This document shows positions 1-9,741 of a stretch of 64,000 nt of DNA, piece by piece. Source of the DNA: Methylophilaceae bacterium (GTDB taxonomy: Bacteria > Pseudomonadota > Gammaproteobacteria > Burkholderiales > Methylophilaceae); NCBI GenBank assembly GCA_028342535.1, contig JAOLWQ010000005.1, positions 1-64,000 on the forward strand, written 5' to 3'. The notes under the pieces were generated by a model, which was not told the DNA's origin, did not search any database, and worked only from the letters and a program-made list of their open reading frames with translations. The number at the start of each line of letters is the position of its first letter. Position 1 is the stretch's first letter. Both the position numbers and the translations under genes were made by a program.

Positions 1-2
1 AT

Positions 3-605
3 TTTTTATTAAAGAACGCTCTATGGTTAACCACTAATAGAAATGATCATCCTCAATCTGGCCTTCAGGGATTAATTGATATGCTCAAAGATGATGGAAT
101 GATATCTCAAGAAATTTATGCCCCGGATATTTCTTGGATGATAAATGATATCTCTTCTTTATTGAAAAGCAAGAATATATCAAAAAATTATATTGTTTTA
201 ATTCCTGGGTCATCTAAAAAGCATCCAGAAAAGAGATGGCCATTTTATGGAGAGATAGCTAAAGAATTCATGAGCCGAGGTTATGACGTAATAAATATTT
301 TAGGCCCAGATGAATTAGACTTAAAGGAATCCTTACTAGGCCATACATTAGAGTTATTAGAATGGGGGGACCTTGCTGGAGTAATTAGTAAATCGTCATT
401 TGTAGTAGGAAATGATTCTGGGCCCAGCCATATAGCTTCATGCTTAAAAAAGCCCGGGATTGCTCTTTTTGGGCCAACAACTTCTGGTCCAAAATCTGAA
501 TTAGCTAGACCCCCATTTACAATTATAGAAACGGAAGATCTTAGGAGTATTTCTTCAATTGATTTATTTAAAAGAATTAAAGAGTCCTATAGTTTCTTGA
601 GGTAA
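3..605 (+). CDS. ADP-heptose:LPS heptosyltransferase family (GT9), 5'-partial
   Basis: Frame is open from the window edge (FLLKNALWLTTNRNDHPQSGLQGLID-MLKDD...). Motifs 'IVLIPGSSKKHPEKRWP' and 'FVVGNDSGPSHIASCLKKPGIALFGPT' are typical of GT9 heptosyltransferases. Confidence 0.85.
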   Translation, partial: FLLKNALWLTTNRNDHPQSGLQGLIDMLKDDGMISQEIYAPDISWMINDISSLLKSKNISKNYIVLIPGSSKKHPEKRWPFYGEIAKEFMSRGYDVINILGPDELDLKESLLGHTLELLEWGDLAGVISKSSFVVGNDSGPSHIASCLKKPGIALFGPTTSGPKSELARPPFTIIETEDLRSISSIDLFKRIKESYSFLR

Positions 606-666
606 CTATTGACTAACTAAAAATTATGCAAATGGAATAAATATTTTTTGTATGTAATAATGTTTT

Positions 667-1432
667 ATGGCCATTAAATCTCTTCAACGCTGCCCAATCT
701 GCACGGGTAATTTTGCTCAGCCTTATGTAAAAAAAGACGGCTATAAATTTCTTAAATGTTCATGTGCTTATATCCTTTTGTCATCCACGCCCTACTCAGG
801 TAGAGCTTGATAAGCATTATGGCGTAGGTGAGACGTCAGAGGTTAGCCAGAACATCCTTAGTAATTTTTACCCCAAGGCTTCTTCACGGGGACGACGTGC
901 CTTTTTTAATGCCGTTAAGCTTTTACCGTATATCTGGGGCAAGCGTGTTATGGACCTCGGCTGTGGGGGTGGTTTTGTAGTGGGTAGTATGAAAACTGTG
1001 GGGGCGAGGGAAGCGGTTGGGATTGACATAAACCCAAGCTCTGTTGGCTACGCAAGTGCAAAATACCCAAAATGTAAATTTTATTGTGGGGAGTTTGGTG
1101 ATTTTTCTAATAGAAAACTCGGCAGGTTCGACTTTATATATTCATCGGAAGTAATTGAGCATGTCGTTGACGTAGAAGCTTATATGAAGTTTTTGGTCGA
1201 TATGACCGAACCACTCGCCAAGGTATTTATTACAACTCCTGATATCGCTTCAAATCAAGTACCCAAAAATGTTACCTCTTGGGATGTTTTCTCACCACCT
1301 CTGCATATCCAATTTTTTACTCAAGCGACATTAACCCAATTGTTTGAGCGTTATGGTTTTAAGGTAATTAAGCGAACAACTGATCGGGGTGGGGCAGGTT
1401 TGAAAATGCTATTTATAAAATCAAGGTCTTAA
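667..1432 (+). pseudogene. Class I SAM-dependent methyltransferase with N-terminal Zn-ribbon, apparently frameshifted near 776-781
   Basis: Frame 1 from ATG 667 reads MAIKSLQRCPICTGNFAQPYVKKDGYKFLKCSCAYILL. Frame 2 continues as HPRPTQVELDKHYG... and the SAM motif VMDLGCGGGFVVGSM. Removing one T from TTTT (776-779) joins them as ...CAYILCHPRPTQVELDKHY. Confidence 0.7.
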
Positions 1433-1444
1433 AATTATAAGCAA

Positions 1445-2674
1445 CTAATTTAAATTTTTCTTTGAGAAAGCAAGAGCCCATCCTAAAAATAACCATACTA
1501 TTGCACCAATCCAATTATTAAAAAGACTCATGCCTCCAATTACAGGTAAAAAACTAACGAAAAGTAAATTTAAAGACAGAAAAAGAGAGAGCCAGTTTTT
1601 TTGATAGAAAAAATTATTAATTACTTTAATAGCAACTGAGATTATAATTAAATAGTAAAGTATAAAGCCTGTCATTCCAGTTTCAGATAAAAGTTCAAGA
1701 GATATATTATGAGGGTGCATACAGACGCCTCCACTAGTTCCCCAATAGCCAAGCGCAATGCAACTTTCACGATATTGATGAAACCCTACACCAAATATTG
1801 GGCTTTCCATCCAAACAGCATAAGCACTTTTAAAAACTAGCATGTAATCAGAAGAGCTAAAATTTGAAAGCTTGTGTAATAAATCAGTAATCATTCGATC
1901 ATTTAAATTAGGAAATGCTTGTTGGGCTATAGCAAGAAAACCAAGGATTAAAAATAAACCAAAATATATATATTTTCTAATTTTTTTGTATTGAAGTAAT
2001 AGACCAATACTTACAAGACTTGTTCCACTGATAAAAATAATTAAAGCCATTCTTTCACCGGTTATATAAATAGATAATATACCAATCAAAAGTACCAGAA
2101 AAATAAAGGTTATATTCTTAGTTGGCGTTTGAATATATTTAATAAAGTATCCAAGATACAAAAGAAGGAAGAAATATCTAGCCATAAAAATTCCTGGCAT
2201 AGGGTTATTTCTAAAAGGACCAGTAAGCCTTTCAGTATTAAAAGTAAATTTTGGGTTACCAAAAAGATCATAATTAAAAAAATACTGCCACCAAACATCT
2301 AGCGTTATGAATAAGAAAGTAGCAGCTAAAGAAATTAAAAAATATTTTTGAGAATTATGATTATTCAGAAGCCATAAACTGATAGCCATTGCAAATAGCG
2401 GCCATCTTATAAATGCAAGCGAATATAGAGCACTTTCTGAAGAATTCGTACTTAAGGGGGAGTTAATTAATAATAAATAAAGCCAAAAAATTAAACTAAA
2501 GATAAACCACCGTTGCTTAACCCATTGCCATTCATTTATTTTGTAAGAGCGGTATAAAAAAATAAGCCCAATCATTAAAACTGTAACGTCTGCTATACCT
2601 CGAAAGAAAATTAATAGAAGTGGGAGACTTATAGGAAGCAAGTACTTGAGTTTGGGTGAAATATTATTTAGCAT
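1445..2674 (-). CDS. O-antigen ligase family (WaaL/Wzy_C-like) membrane protein
   Basis: Polytopic membrane protein with 'ITGERMALIIFISG' and 'ESPIFGVGFHQYRE...HPHNISLELLSETGMTGF', characteristic of Wzy_C/O-antigen ligases. Confidence 0.85.
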   Translation of the reverse strand: MLNNISPKLKYLLPISLPLLLIFFRGIADVTVLMIGLIFLYRSYKINEWQWVKQRWFIFSLIFWLYLLLINSPLSTNSSESALYSLAFIRWPLFAMAISLWLLNNHNSQKYFLISLAATFLFITLDVWWQYFFNYDLFGNPKFTFNTERLTGPFRNNPMPGIFMARYFFLLLYLGYFIKYIQTPTKNITFIFLVLLIGILSIYITGERMALIIFISGTSLVSIGLLLQYKKIRKYIYFGLFLILGFLAIAQQAFPNLNDRMITDLLHKLSNFSSSDYMLVFKSAYAVWMESPIFGVGFHQYRESCIALGYWGTSGGVCMHPHNISLELLSETGMTGFILYYLIIISVAIKVINNFFYQKNWLSLFLSLNLLFVSFLPVIGGMSLFNNWIGAIVWLFLGWALAFSKKNLN

Positions 2675-2748
2675 TAGTGAGTTATTATATCCAATATAAG
2701 CATCTATTTTATATCAGTATTAACAAGAGTATGAGAGAATAATTCAAA

Positions 2749-3537
2749 ATGAATATAAAAATAAATTCTATACATACTTTTGTAATCAGCCTCCCAAATG
2801 AAATCATAAGGCGCAAAACAATTAGGAAGAAACTTAAAGGGGTTTGCGACAAATTCGAATTTTTTGATGCGATAGATGCAAGAAAAACTGATCTACTTCA
2901 GCATAAAGATTACCATGGATTAAAAAGAAGGCTTTGTTATGGCAAAGATTTGGCACCTGGTGAATTGGGTTGTTTTTTATCACATAGAGCAGTTTTAGAA
3001 AAAATTGTTAATGATAAAATACCAATTTCTTTGATATTTGAAGATGATGTTACTTTGGAAAAAGATTTTAGATCAGTTATAGAAAATTTAATTAACTGTC
3101 CTTATCCATGGGAAGCCGTGAGATTTTTGGGCAAACCAAAAATAGCTAATTTAATGCAAAGAAAAATTACAAAAATATATCAAAATTTTTATTTGACGAG
3201 ATTAGCAACTTCACCTGGAGGAGCTTATGCTTATGTAATATCTTATTCAGGAGCAAAAAAACTTTTTAAATCTATGAGTAATATTAGTTGCCCCATTGAT
3301 ACCATTATGGGTTTACCATGGAAGTCTGGATTAGAGGTTCTAACTATTCAGCCAACAATTTCATCATGGGATCAAAGTTTTGAATCCGCAATTGGGGACG
3401 GTAGGTTTGAAAAAAATAAAGTAACGGGATGGGAAAAATTAGTATACCCATTAACTCGAGGATTATTTAAGCTTCAAGAAGGGATTTTAAAAAAAATATT
3501 TTATTTTTCATGCTTTTTTAGGGATAAAAAATTCTGA
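2749..3537 (+). CDS. Glycosyltransferase family 25 (LPS biosynthesis)
   Basis: 'FVISLPNEIIRRKTI', 'LAPGELGCFLSHRAVLEKIV', 'LIFEDDVTLEKDF' are GT25 signatures. Confidence 0.9.
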   Translation: MNIKINSIHTFVISLPNEIIRRKTIRKKLKGVCDKFEFFDAIDARKTDLLQHKDYHGLKRRLCYGKDLAPGELGCFLSHRAVLEKIVNDKIPISLIFEDDVTLEKDFRSVIENLINCPYPWEAVRFLGKPKIANLMQRKITKIYQNFYLTRLATSPGGAYAYVISYSGAKKLFKSMSNISCPIDTIMGLPWKSGLEVLTIQPTISSWDQSFESAIGDGRFEKNKVTGWEKLVYPLTRGLFKLQEGILKKIFYFSCFFRDKKF

Positions 3538-3538
3538 A

Positions 3539-4402
3539 ATGAACAATTTTATATTGAAATCTTTTAAGTTTTTTTGTGCATGTCTCCCACTTTTTTTTAT
3601 TCAATTAATAGGGGTCTTAATCGGTTATATTTTTCATTTTCTTAACAAAAAAAGTAGATTTCTATTAGTTGAAAATTTAACTTCTTCAAAGATTTATAAG
3701 GATAAAGAAAAATTAAATAAAGCAATAAAGAAAAATATTACTGAAACAGGAAAAACAATTATAGAGAGTCTAGCAATATGGGCTAGTCACGAGAAAAGAG
3801 TTTTAAGCTGGGTTTCAGAGGTAAAAGGCTTAGATGAAATAGATAAAGCCCATGCAAAGAAAAAAGGCATAATATTTTTAACACCACATTTGGGTTGTTA
3901 TGAGATTACATCAATATATTATGGGTCAAAACACCCACTTACTATTCTTTATAGACCACCAAGACAAAAATGGCTAGAAAAATTGGTTAAAGATGGCAGA
4001 CAAAAAGGTTTTAATACTTTAGCCCCTACAAACAAAGCTGGAATTAAGCAAATTTTAAAAGCTCTAAAAAAACATGAGGCTATTGGAATACTTCCAGATC
4101 AAGTATCAAATAAAGGAGAAGGAGAATGGGCAGAGTTTTTTGGACGGCCAGCATATACTATGGTTTTAGTTAGTAAATTAGCTAAAAAAACTGGTGCGAC
4201 TGTAATAATGGCATTTGGTGAAAGACTAAATATAGGAAAAGGATTTAGGATTCATTTTAAAACTATAAATTCAAGTTGTGTTTCCAGTCCGAGAAATCTC
4301 AATAAAGTGTTAGAAGATTCAATTAAAGAAGCACCAACACAATATTTATGGAATTATGATAAGCACAAAGGTTATGAGTCACAAAAAAATAAAATCATTT
4401 AA
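3539..4402 (+). CDS. Lysophospholipid/lipid A late acyltransferase (LpxL/HtrB family)
   Basis: 'GIIFLTPHLGCYEI' (HX4-type motif), 'ILYRPPRQKWLEKLV', 'GILPDQVSNKGEGEWAEFFGRPAYTM'. Confidence 0.88.
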   Translation: MNNFILKSFKFFCACLPLFFIQLIGVLIGYIFHFLNKKSRFLLVENLTSSKIYKDKEKLNKAIKKNITETGKTIIESLAIWASHEKRVLSWVSEVKGLDEIDKAHAKKKGIIFLTPHLGCYEITSIYYGSKHPLTILYRPPRQKWLEKLVKDGRQKGFNTLAPTNKAGIKQILKALKKHEAIGILPDQVSNKGEGEWAEFFGRPAYTMVLVSKLAKKTGATVIMAFGERLNIGKGFRIHFKTINSSCVSSPRNLNKVLEDSIKEAPTQYLWNYDKHKGYESQKNKII

Positions 4403-4409
4403 ATAGTGT

Positions 4410-5333
4410 ATGAAAAAAAATTCAAAAGATAAAAATGTTAAAAGAATTCTCTTTATAACACTATCAAATATTGGGGATGCAATATTAACAACGCCTACTC
4501 TTGAATCTTTACATTTGAAATATCCTAATGCAGTTTTTGATATTGTTGGAGATAAGCGTTCTAGAATTTTATTCAAATATTGTCCATATATGAATAATTT
4601 TATTGAAAAAGATAAGAGCTTAGGATGGTGTGGGCTTTTATCTCTAATTAAAAAATTAAGGCAAGAAAGATATGATTTAGCTGTTGATTTAAGATCTGAC
4701 GTACTTTTATATTTTATAAAATCAAACCAAAAATTTTTTAAAGTATCAAATAATTCAAGTCTTGGCATCAATAGCGCTGAAAAACATTTTTTATCAATTA
4801 AAAAAATTATTAATGAGAGACCATCTTTAACAAATATTTGGCTTTCAAAATATGAATCTGAAATTGCAAGAAAAACCCTTAACAAATTTTCAAACAGCCG
4901 ATCTATAACATTAGGACTAGGTGCAAATTTTGAAGGAAAAATTTGGCATGTTTCTAAATTTATTGATTTAGCAAAATATTTAAAAAATTTTTTTAGTGTA
5001 GTTGTTCTTGTTGGAGATCAAAAAGATGCTGCTTTATCTAAAGAATTTATTTCAGGATACAAAGGGGTAGTAATTGATTGCTGTGGTATTTATGACCTTT
5101 TAGAAACAGCTGCAATCATCAAAGAATCAAATTTTTTTGTTGGTAACGATTCTGGACTAGGCCATATTGCAAGTGCTGTAAGAACAAAATCTTTCACTAT
5201 TTTTGGTGTAGGTGAGCCTCAAAGATATAGCCCTTGGAGTGTCAATGCATTCTGGATACAAGATAAAAACTATGAAATCAATAACATTAAACCAAAAACT
5301 ATTGCAAATATGATTATTAAGCAATTGAGGTGA
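4410..5333 (+). CDS. Glycosyltransferase family 9 (heptosyltransferase-like)
   Basis: 'ILFITLSNIGDAILTTPTLESLHLKYPNAVFDIV' and 'NFFVGNDSGLGHIASAVRTKSFTIFG'. Confidence 0.88.
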   Translation: MKKNSKDKNVKRILFITLSNIGDAILTTPTLESLHLKYPNAVFDIVGDKRSRILFKYCPYMNNFIEKDKSLGWCGLLSLIKKLRQERYDLAVDLRSDVLLYFIKSNQKFFKVSNNSSLGINSAEKHFLSIKKIINERPSLTNIWLSKYESEIARKTLNKFSNSRSITLGLGANFEGKIWHVSKFIDLAKYLKNFFSVVVLVGDQKDAALSKEFISGYKGVVIDCCGIYDLLETAAIIKESNFFVGNDSGLGHIASAVRTKSFTIFGVGEPQRYSPWSVNAFWIQDKNYEINNIKPKTIANMIIKQLR

Positions 5334-5345
5334 TTCTAGCTTCTT

Positions 5346-5819
5346 TTAATCTTTTGCTATCCATGACCCTGATTTACCCCCATGTTTTTCTAATAACCTA
5401 ATCTCTGAGATCACCATATTTTTATCAGAAGCTTTACACATGTCATATATGGTAAGAAGTGCCACTGAAACAGCAGTTAGTGCCTCCATTTCAACGCCTG
5501 TATTACCTGAACAACGAACAGTTGATTGGCAGTAAATTTTTTTTTCATTATTGGCTATCTTAAATTCAATATCAATACCATTTAAATTGATATTATGGCA
5601 AAGGGGAATTAAGTCCGATGTTTTTTTTGATGCTTGGATTGCTGCAATTTTGGCAACAGTTAATACATCTCCTTTTTTTAGATTACCAATCTCAACTAAA
5701 TTAATAGTTTGTTCATTTAATTCAATAAAGCCAACTGCGATTGCGACTCTATCTGTATTTTCTTTTTTAGATATATCTACCATTTTGGCATCACCATTTT
5801 TATCTATATGTGAGAGCAT
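5346..5819 (-). CDS. moaC: Cyclic pyranopterin monophosphate synthase MoaC
   Basis: 'MVDISKKENTDRVAIAVGFIEL', 'LIPLCHNINLNGIDIEF', 'NTGVEMEALTAVSVALLTIYDMCKA'. Confidence 0.95.
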   Translation of the reverse strand: MLSHIDKNGDAKMVDISKKENTDRVAIAVGFIELNEQTINLVEIGNLKKGDVLTVAKIAAIQASKKTSDLIPLCHNINLNGIDIEFKIANNEKKIYCQSTVRCSGNTGVEMEALTAVSVALLTIYDMCKASDKNMVISEIRLLEKHGGKSGSWIAKD

Positions 5820-5874
5820 AGGCTTATAATATGTATTTTAAATATTAAACATTATAATAACTTTAAATAATTTT

Positions 5875-7305
5875 ATGAAAAAGCTTTTCTTTTATTTTTT
5901 CTTTATTTCCAAAATAAGTTTTGGTAATGAATTGCCTAATTTGGGTGATTATAGCGAAACAATAATAGGTGCTCACGAAGAAAGAGTTATTGGAAGAGAA
6001 ATTCTTCAGCAAGCTTATCAAAGCAAGTCTATTATTAATGACGTTGAAATTGAAGATTATTTATATAAACTAACAAATAAGTTGGTTCAAGCTAGTAACT
6101 ATTCAGGAAGTGGACTAACATTTTTTATAGTTAATGATCGATCAATTAATGCATTTGCAATGTTGGGAGGCGTTATTGGTGTCCATACTGGCTTAATTTT
6201 ATCATCCAGTTCTGAATCAGAACTTGCTAGCGTCCTTAGTCACGAAATTGCTCATATTACTCAGCGACACTTAGCTAGATTAGTAGGCAAAATGCAAAAA
6301 GATTCATTTAAATCCTACCTTGGAATAGGTCTAGCATTATTACTAGCTAGATCAAATCCGGACCTAGCAAGAGGCGCATTAACCGCATCACAAGCACTTA
6401 GTGTTCAAACTGTACTAGATTTTACTCGTGAACACGAAAAAGAGGCAGATCGTGTAGGTTTAGGAATTCTAAATAAAGCAGGTTTTGATGTTAGAGGCTC
6501 AATAGATTTCTTTAAAACCTTGCAAAAAGGTAATCGTTATTCATCAGGAGCAGCGCCATCTTTTCTTAGAACCCATCCAATTACTTCAGAACGTATTAGT
6601 GATATTGAAAATCGCTTAACAGAATATCCATATAAACAGCGCCTAGATGACCCAAGCTTTCATTTTGTAAAAGGAAAAATTAAAGTATTTCTTCAAGAAA
6701 AAAAATCAATAAAAAAGCAATTAGAAAGTAATGTAAAAAATAAAACCTATGCAAATGAATTAGGAGAGAGATATGCTCTGTCATATGCATATTTAATAAA
6801 TAATGATTATAAAGGGGCTTCAAGAGAGTTGGAATGGATTCAAAATACAAATATTCAAAATCCAATGATTGATCAGTTAAATATTAAAATTTTACTTAGA
6901 AAAGGGGATACTAACCTTGCTTACTTAGCAATGAAAAAAGCGCTTATTAAATACCCAAATTACAGAGCATTTGTATATGAGCTAGGGAATTATTTAATCA
7001 AAAATAAGCCTACAAATGAAGCAGTGAAATTTTTAGAAAGTTACGTGAAAATTTTTCATAGTGATCCAGAGATATATAAATTGCTAGCAAAATCATATTC
7101 ACTAAGTGGTAAGCAGACTTTGCAATATGAAAGTCTTTCACAATCATTTTATTATAGTTATAACTTGCAGGAAGCTATTATACAAATGGATATGGCGGTC
7201 AGAGCTAGAGATGGCAATTTTTATGAAAAATCTAGGGTTGAATCACGTTTAAAACAACTTCAAAAAGAAAAAGAAATTTATGAAATAAGTAAAGAAAACT
7301 TATGA
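5875..7305 (+). CDS. M48 family metalloprotease with TPR region (BepA/YfgC-like)
   Basis: HExxH motif 'SVLSHEIAHITQRHLAR', 'EHEKEADRVGLGIL', 'LRTHPITSERISDIENR'. Confidence 0.9.
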   Translation: MKKLFFYFFFISKISFGNELPNLGDYSETIIGAHEERVIGREILQQAYQSKSIINDVEIEDYLYKLTNKLVQASNYSGSGLTFFIVNDRSINAFAMLGGVIGVHTGLILSSSSESELASVLSHEIAHITQRHLARLVGKMQKDSFKSYLGIGLALLLARSNPDLARGALTASQALSVQTVLDFTREHEKEADRVGLGILNKAGFDVRGSIDFFKTLQKGNRYSSGAAPSFLRTHPITSERISDIENRLTEYPYKQRLDDPSFHFVKGKIKVFLQEKKSIKKQLESNVKNKTYANELGERYALSYAYLINNDYKGASRELEWIQNTNIQNPMIDQLNIKILLRKGDTNLAYLAMKKALIKYPNYRAFVYELGNYLIKNKPTNEAVKFLESYVKIFHSDPEIYKLLAKSYSLSGKQTLQYESLSQSFYYSYNLQEAIIQMDMAVRARDGNFYEKSRVESRLKQLQKEKEIYEISKENL

Positions 7306-7408
7306 TAATAATTATTTATTAATCACATATGTATAATTAATTATACATATTAAATAATTTCCTTAGAATTACGTTTTTAAATTTAAATTCTAATAAAGGA
7401 AATTTATA

Positions 7409-7987
7409 ATGAGTTCATTAATAAATACTAACGTTAAACCCTTTAATAATAAAGCTTATCATGCAAAAGATCAGTATGGTGAATTTATAGATATTACGGA
7501 AGAAAGTTTAAAAGGACATTGGTCGGTATTCGTCTTCTATCCAGCAGATTTTACTTTTGTTTGCCCAACCGAATTAAGCGATCTTGCAGATCATTATGAA
7601 GAGTTAAAAAAATTAAACGTCGAAGTTTATGCTATCTCTACAGATACTCATTTCAGTCATAAGGCTTGGCATGATTCTTCCGAATCGATAAAGAAAATAA
7701 AATTCCCAATGCTTGCAGATCCCACAGGTGCTTTGGCCAGAAACTTTGACGTTATGATTGAAGAAGAAGGATTAGCATTAAGAGGTACTTTCATTATTAA
7801 TTCTGAGGGTAAGATTAAAACAATTGAAGTTAACGATTTAGGCATAGGGCGATCTGCAGCAGATTTAGTTAGAAAGGTGCAAGCGGCACAACATATTGAA
7901 GCTAATCCAAACGAAGTGTGTCCTGCGTCTTGGAAACCAGGGGCCGAAACACTTAAACCATCATTAGATTTGGTAGGAAAAATTTAA
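7409..7987 (+). CDS. ahpC: Alkyl hydroperoxide reductase subunit C (2-Cys peroxiredoxin)
   Basis: 'VFVFYPADFTFVCPTELSDLADHYEEL' and 'NEVCPASWKPGAETLKPSLDLVGKI'. Confidence 0.95.
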   Translation: MSSLINTNVKPFNNKAYHAKDQYGEFIDITEESLKGHWSVFVFYPADFTFVCPTELSDLADHYEELKKLNVEVYAISTDTHFSHKAWHDSSESIKKIKFPMLADPTGALARNFDVMIEEEGLALRGTFIINSEGKIKTIEVNDLGIGRSAADLVRKVQAAQHIEANPNEVCPASWKPGAETLKPSLDLVGKI

Positions 7988-7988
7988 T

Positions 7989-8594
7989 TTATTTAAATAA
8001 ATTCTCTTGATCAATTTCTTTAAGAAGTGGAATAGTAATAGGCCGTTTAGTCTTAAGTGACCAACGGTCTAATGCGTCTAGTGTTGCAATAAGTGAATGA
8101 AGGTCTCTTTTGTAGTAACGAAGTAAGTACTCAATAATTTCAATTTTAAGATTCAGCCCTCTATCTTTAGAATATCTCTTTAAAGCCTGTTTTTTTTCAA
8201 TATCGGATAGCAGTCTAAGCTTATAAACTAAACCCCAGCTTAAACGACTAGCTAAGTCATCTCTTAACATCATTTTATTAGGATTATTATTTCCTGTAAC
8301 TAATAGTTTTTTGTGTGCAGATTTGTGGTCATTGTAAAGATTAAAAATATCGATTTGCTTACTTTGGCTCGCTTGATCAATATCCTCTATTATTGTAATG
8401 TTTTTATTTTGAATTGCCTCAGCCAAGTGAGATTTTCCACAACCTTTATCTCCCCAAATATAAATAAAAAATATATCATTCTCAGGCAAAATAAAATTCT
8501 TTAGTGCATCAAAACATTCTTTATTATTTCCAACAATAAAGTTCTCAAAGGTCTTATGTGTTGGCAATTCAATATTAAGTAATAGTTGTTCCAT
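7989..8594 (-). CDS. hda: DnaA-like regulatory inactivator Hda
   Basis: DnaA-type AAA+ protein lacking domain IV; 'FIYIWGDKGCGKSHLAEAIQ', 'DDLASRLSWGLVYKL'; divergent from purM. Confidence 0.85.
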   Translation of the reverse strand: MEQLLLNIELPTHKTFENFIVGNNKECFDALKNFILPENDIFFIYIWGDKGCGKSHLAEAIQNKNITIIEDIDQASQSKQIDIFNLYNDHKSAHKKLLVTGNNNPNKMMLRDDLASRLSWGLVYKLRLLSDIEKKQALKRYSKDRGLNLKIEIIEYLLRYYKRDLHSLIATLDALDRWSLKTKRPITIPLLKEIDQENLFK

Positions 8595-8688
8595 AGGATT
8601 ATGAGTGTATGAGAATTATCTATTGCTACTAAATTCAGTTAAAATTATATTATACGTAAAGTTTCAATATTCCAGAGGGTAAATAAAA

Positions 8689-9741
8689 TTGTCTCAAGAT
8701 TCTAGCAATAAAAAAAATTCTATTTCTTACAAAGATGCTGGTGTAGATATAAAAGCAGGCGACAGATTAGTATCAAATATAAAGCCATATGCTAAAGCCA
8801 CAAATCGACCAGAAGTAATGGGTGGGCTAGGGGGCTTTGGATCATTATTCGAGATACCTAAAAAGTTTAAGAACCCTGTATTAGTATCTGGAACAGATGG
8901 GGTTGGTACGAAGCTTAAATTAGCATTTGATTTGAATACTCATAATACTATAGGACAAGATTTAGTAGCAATGTGCGTAAATGATATCTTAGTACAAGGG
9001 GCAGAGCCTCTATTCTTCTTAGACTATTTTGCATGTGGAAAGTTAGACGTAGAGATGGCTACTGAAGTTATAAAAGGAATATCTGAAGGCTGTTTAATGG
9101 CAGGTTGTGCATTAGTAGGGGGAGAAACAGCAGAGATGCCAGGTATGTACTCCAGGGGAGAATATGATTTAGCTGGATTTTGTGTAGGGGCAGTTGAGCG
9201 AAGTAAAGTAATAGATGGTAAAAATATTTTAGAGGGAGATATAATAATTGGTATAGCATCTTCCGGCCCTCATTCAAATGGGTACTCATTAATAAGAAAA
9301 ATATTAGAAAAAGAGAAAGTAAATCTTAGTTCTGATTTTGATGGAGAAACTTTTTCTGATCTCTTAATGGCACCAACAAAAATTTATGTTAAATCAATTT
9401 TAAGTTTATTAGGAAAAATTAAAGTGAATGGGTTAGCTCATATTACCGGTGGGGGTATTTATGAAAATATTCCTAGAGTATTAAAAGAAAATCAAAAAGC
9501 AGTTATCAAAAAAAATTCATGGAATATGCCATTAATATTTCAATGGCTTAAGGAAAAAGCAAATATAGGGGATGAAGAGCTATATAAAACATTTAATTGT
9601 GGGATTGGTATGGTAGTAATAACAAATCCAAATGACAAAGAAGAGGCAATAAGAATTTTAGAACAAAATGGTGAAACTGTATTTGTTCTTGGGGAAATAG
9701 CAAATAGAGATTTAAATGAGCCTCAATCTGAAATTATTTAA
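8689..9741 (+). CDS. purM: Phosphoribosylformylglycinamidine cyclo-ligase (TTG start)
   Basis: '[16 protein letters not shown]', '[14 protein letters not shown]', '[12 protein letters not shown]', '[14 protein letters not shown]'. Confidence 0.96.
   Translation: MSQDSSNKKNSISYKDAGVDIKAGDRLVSNIKPYAKATNRPEVMGGLGGFGSLFEIPKKFKNPVLVSGTDGVGTKLKLAFDLNTHNTIGQDLVAMCVNDILVQGAEPLFFLDYFACGKLDVEMATEVIKGISEGCLMAGCALVGGETAEMPGMYSRGEYDLAGFCVGAVERSKVIDGKNILEGDIIIGIASSGPHSNGYSLIRKILEKEKVNLSSDFDGETFSDLLMAPTKIYVKSILSLLGKIKVNGLAHITGGGIYENIPRVLKENQKAVIKKNSWNMPLIFQWLKEKANIGDEELYKTFNCGIGMVVITNPNDKEEAIRILEQNGETVFVLGEIANRDLNEPQSEII

Noticed and set aside
4379-4885. 168-aa minus-strand ORF
   Set aside because: Antisense to the convincing GT9 CDS (4410-5333); no recognisable motifs; shadow ORF of AT-rich code.
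5551-5829. 92-aa plus-strand ORF
   Set aside because: Fully antisense to moaC; no family signature.
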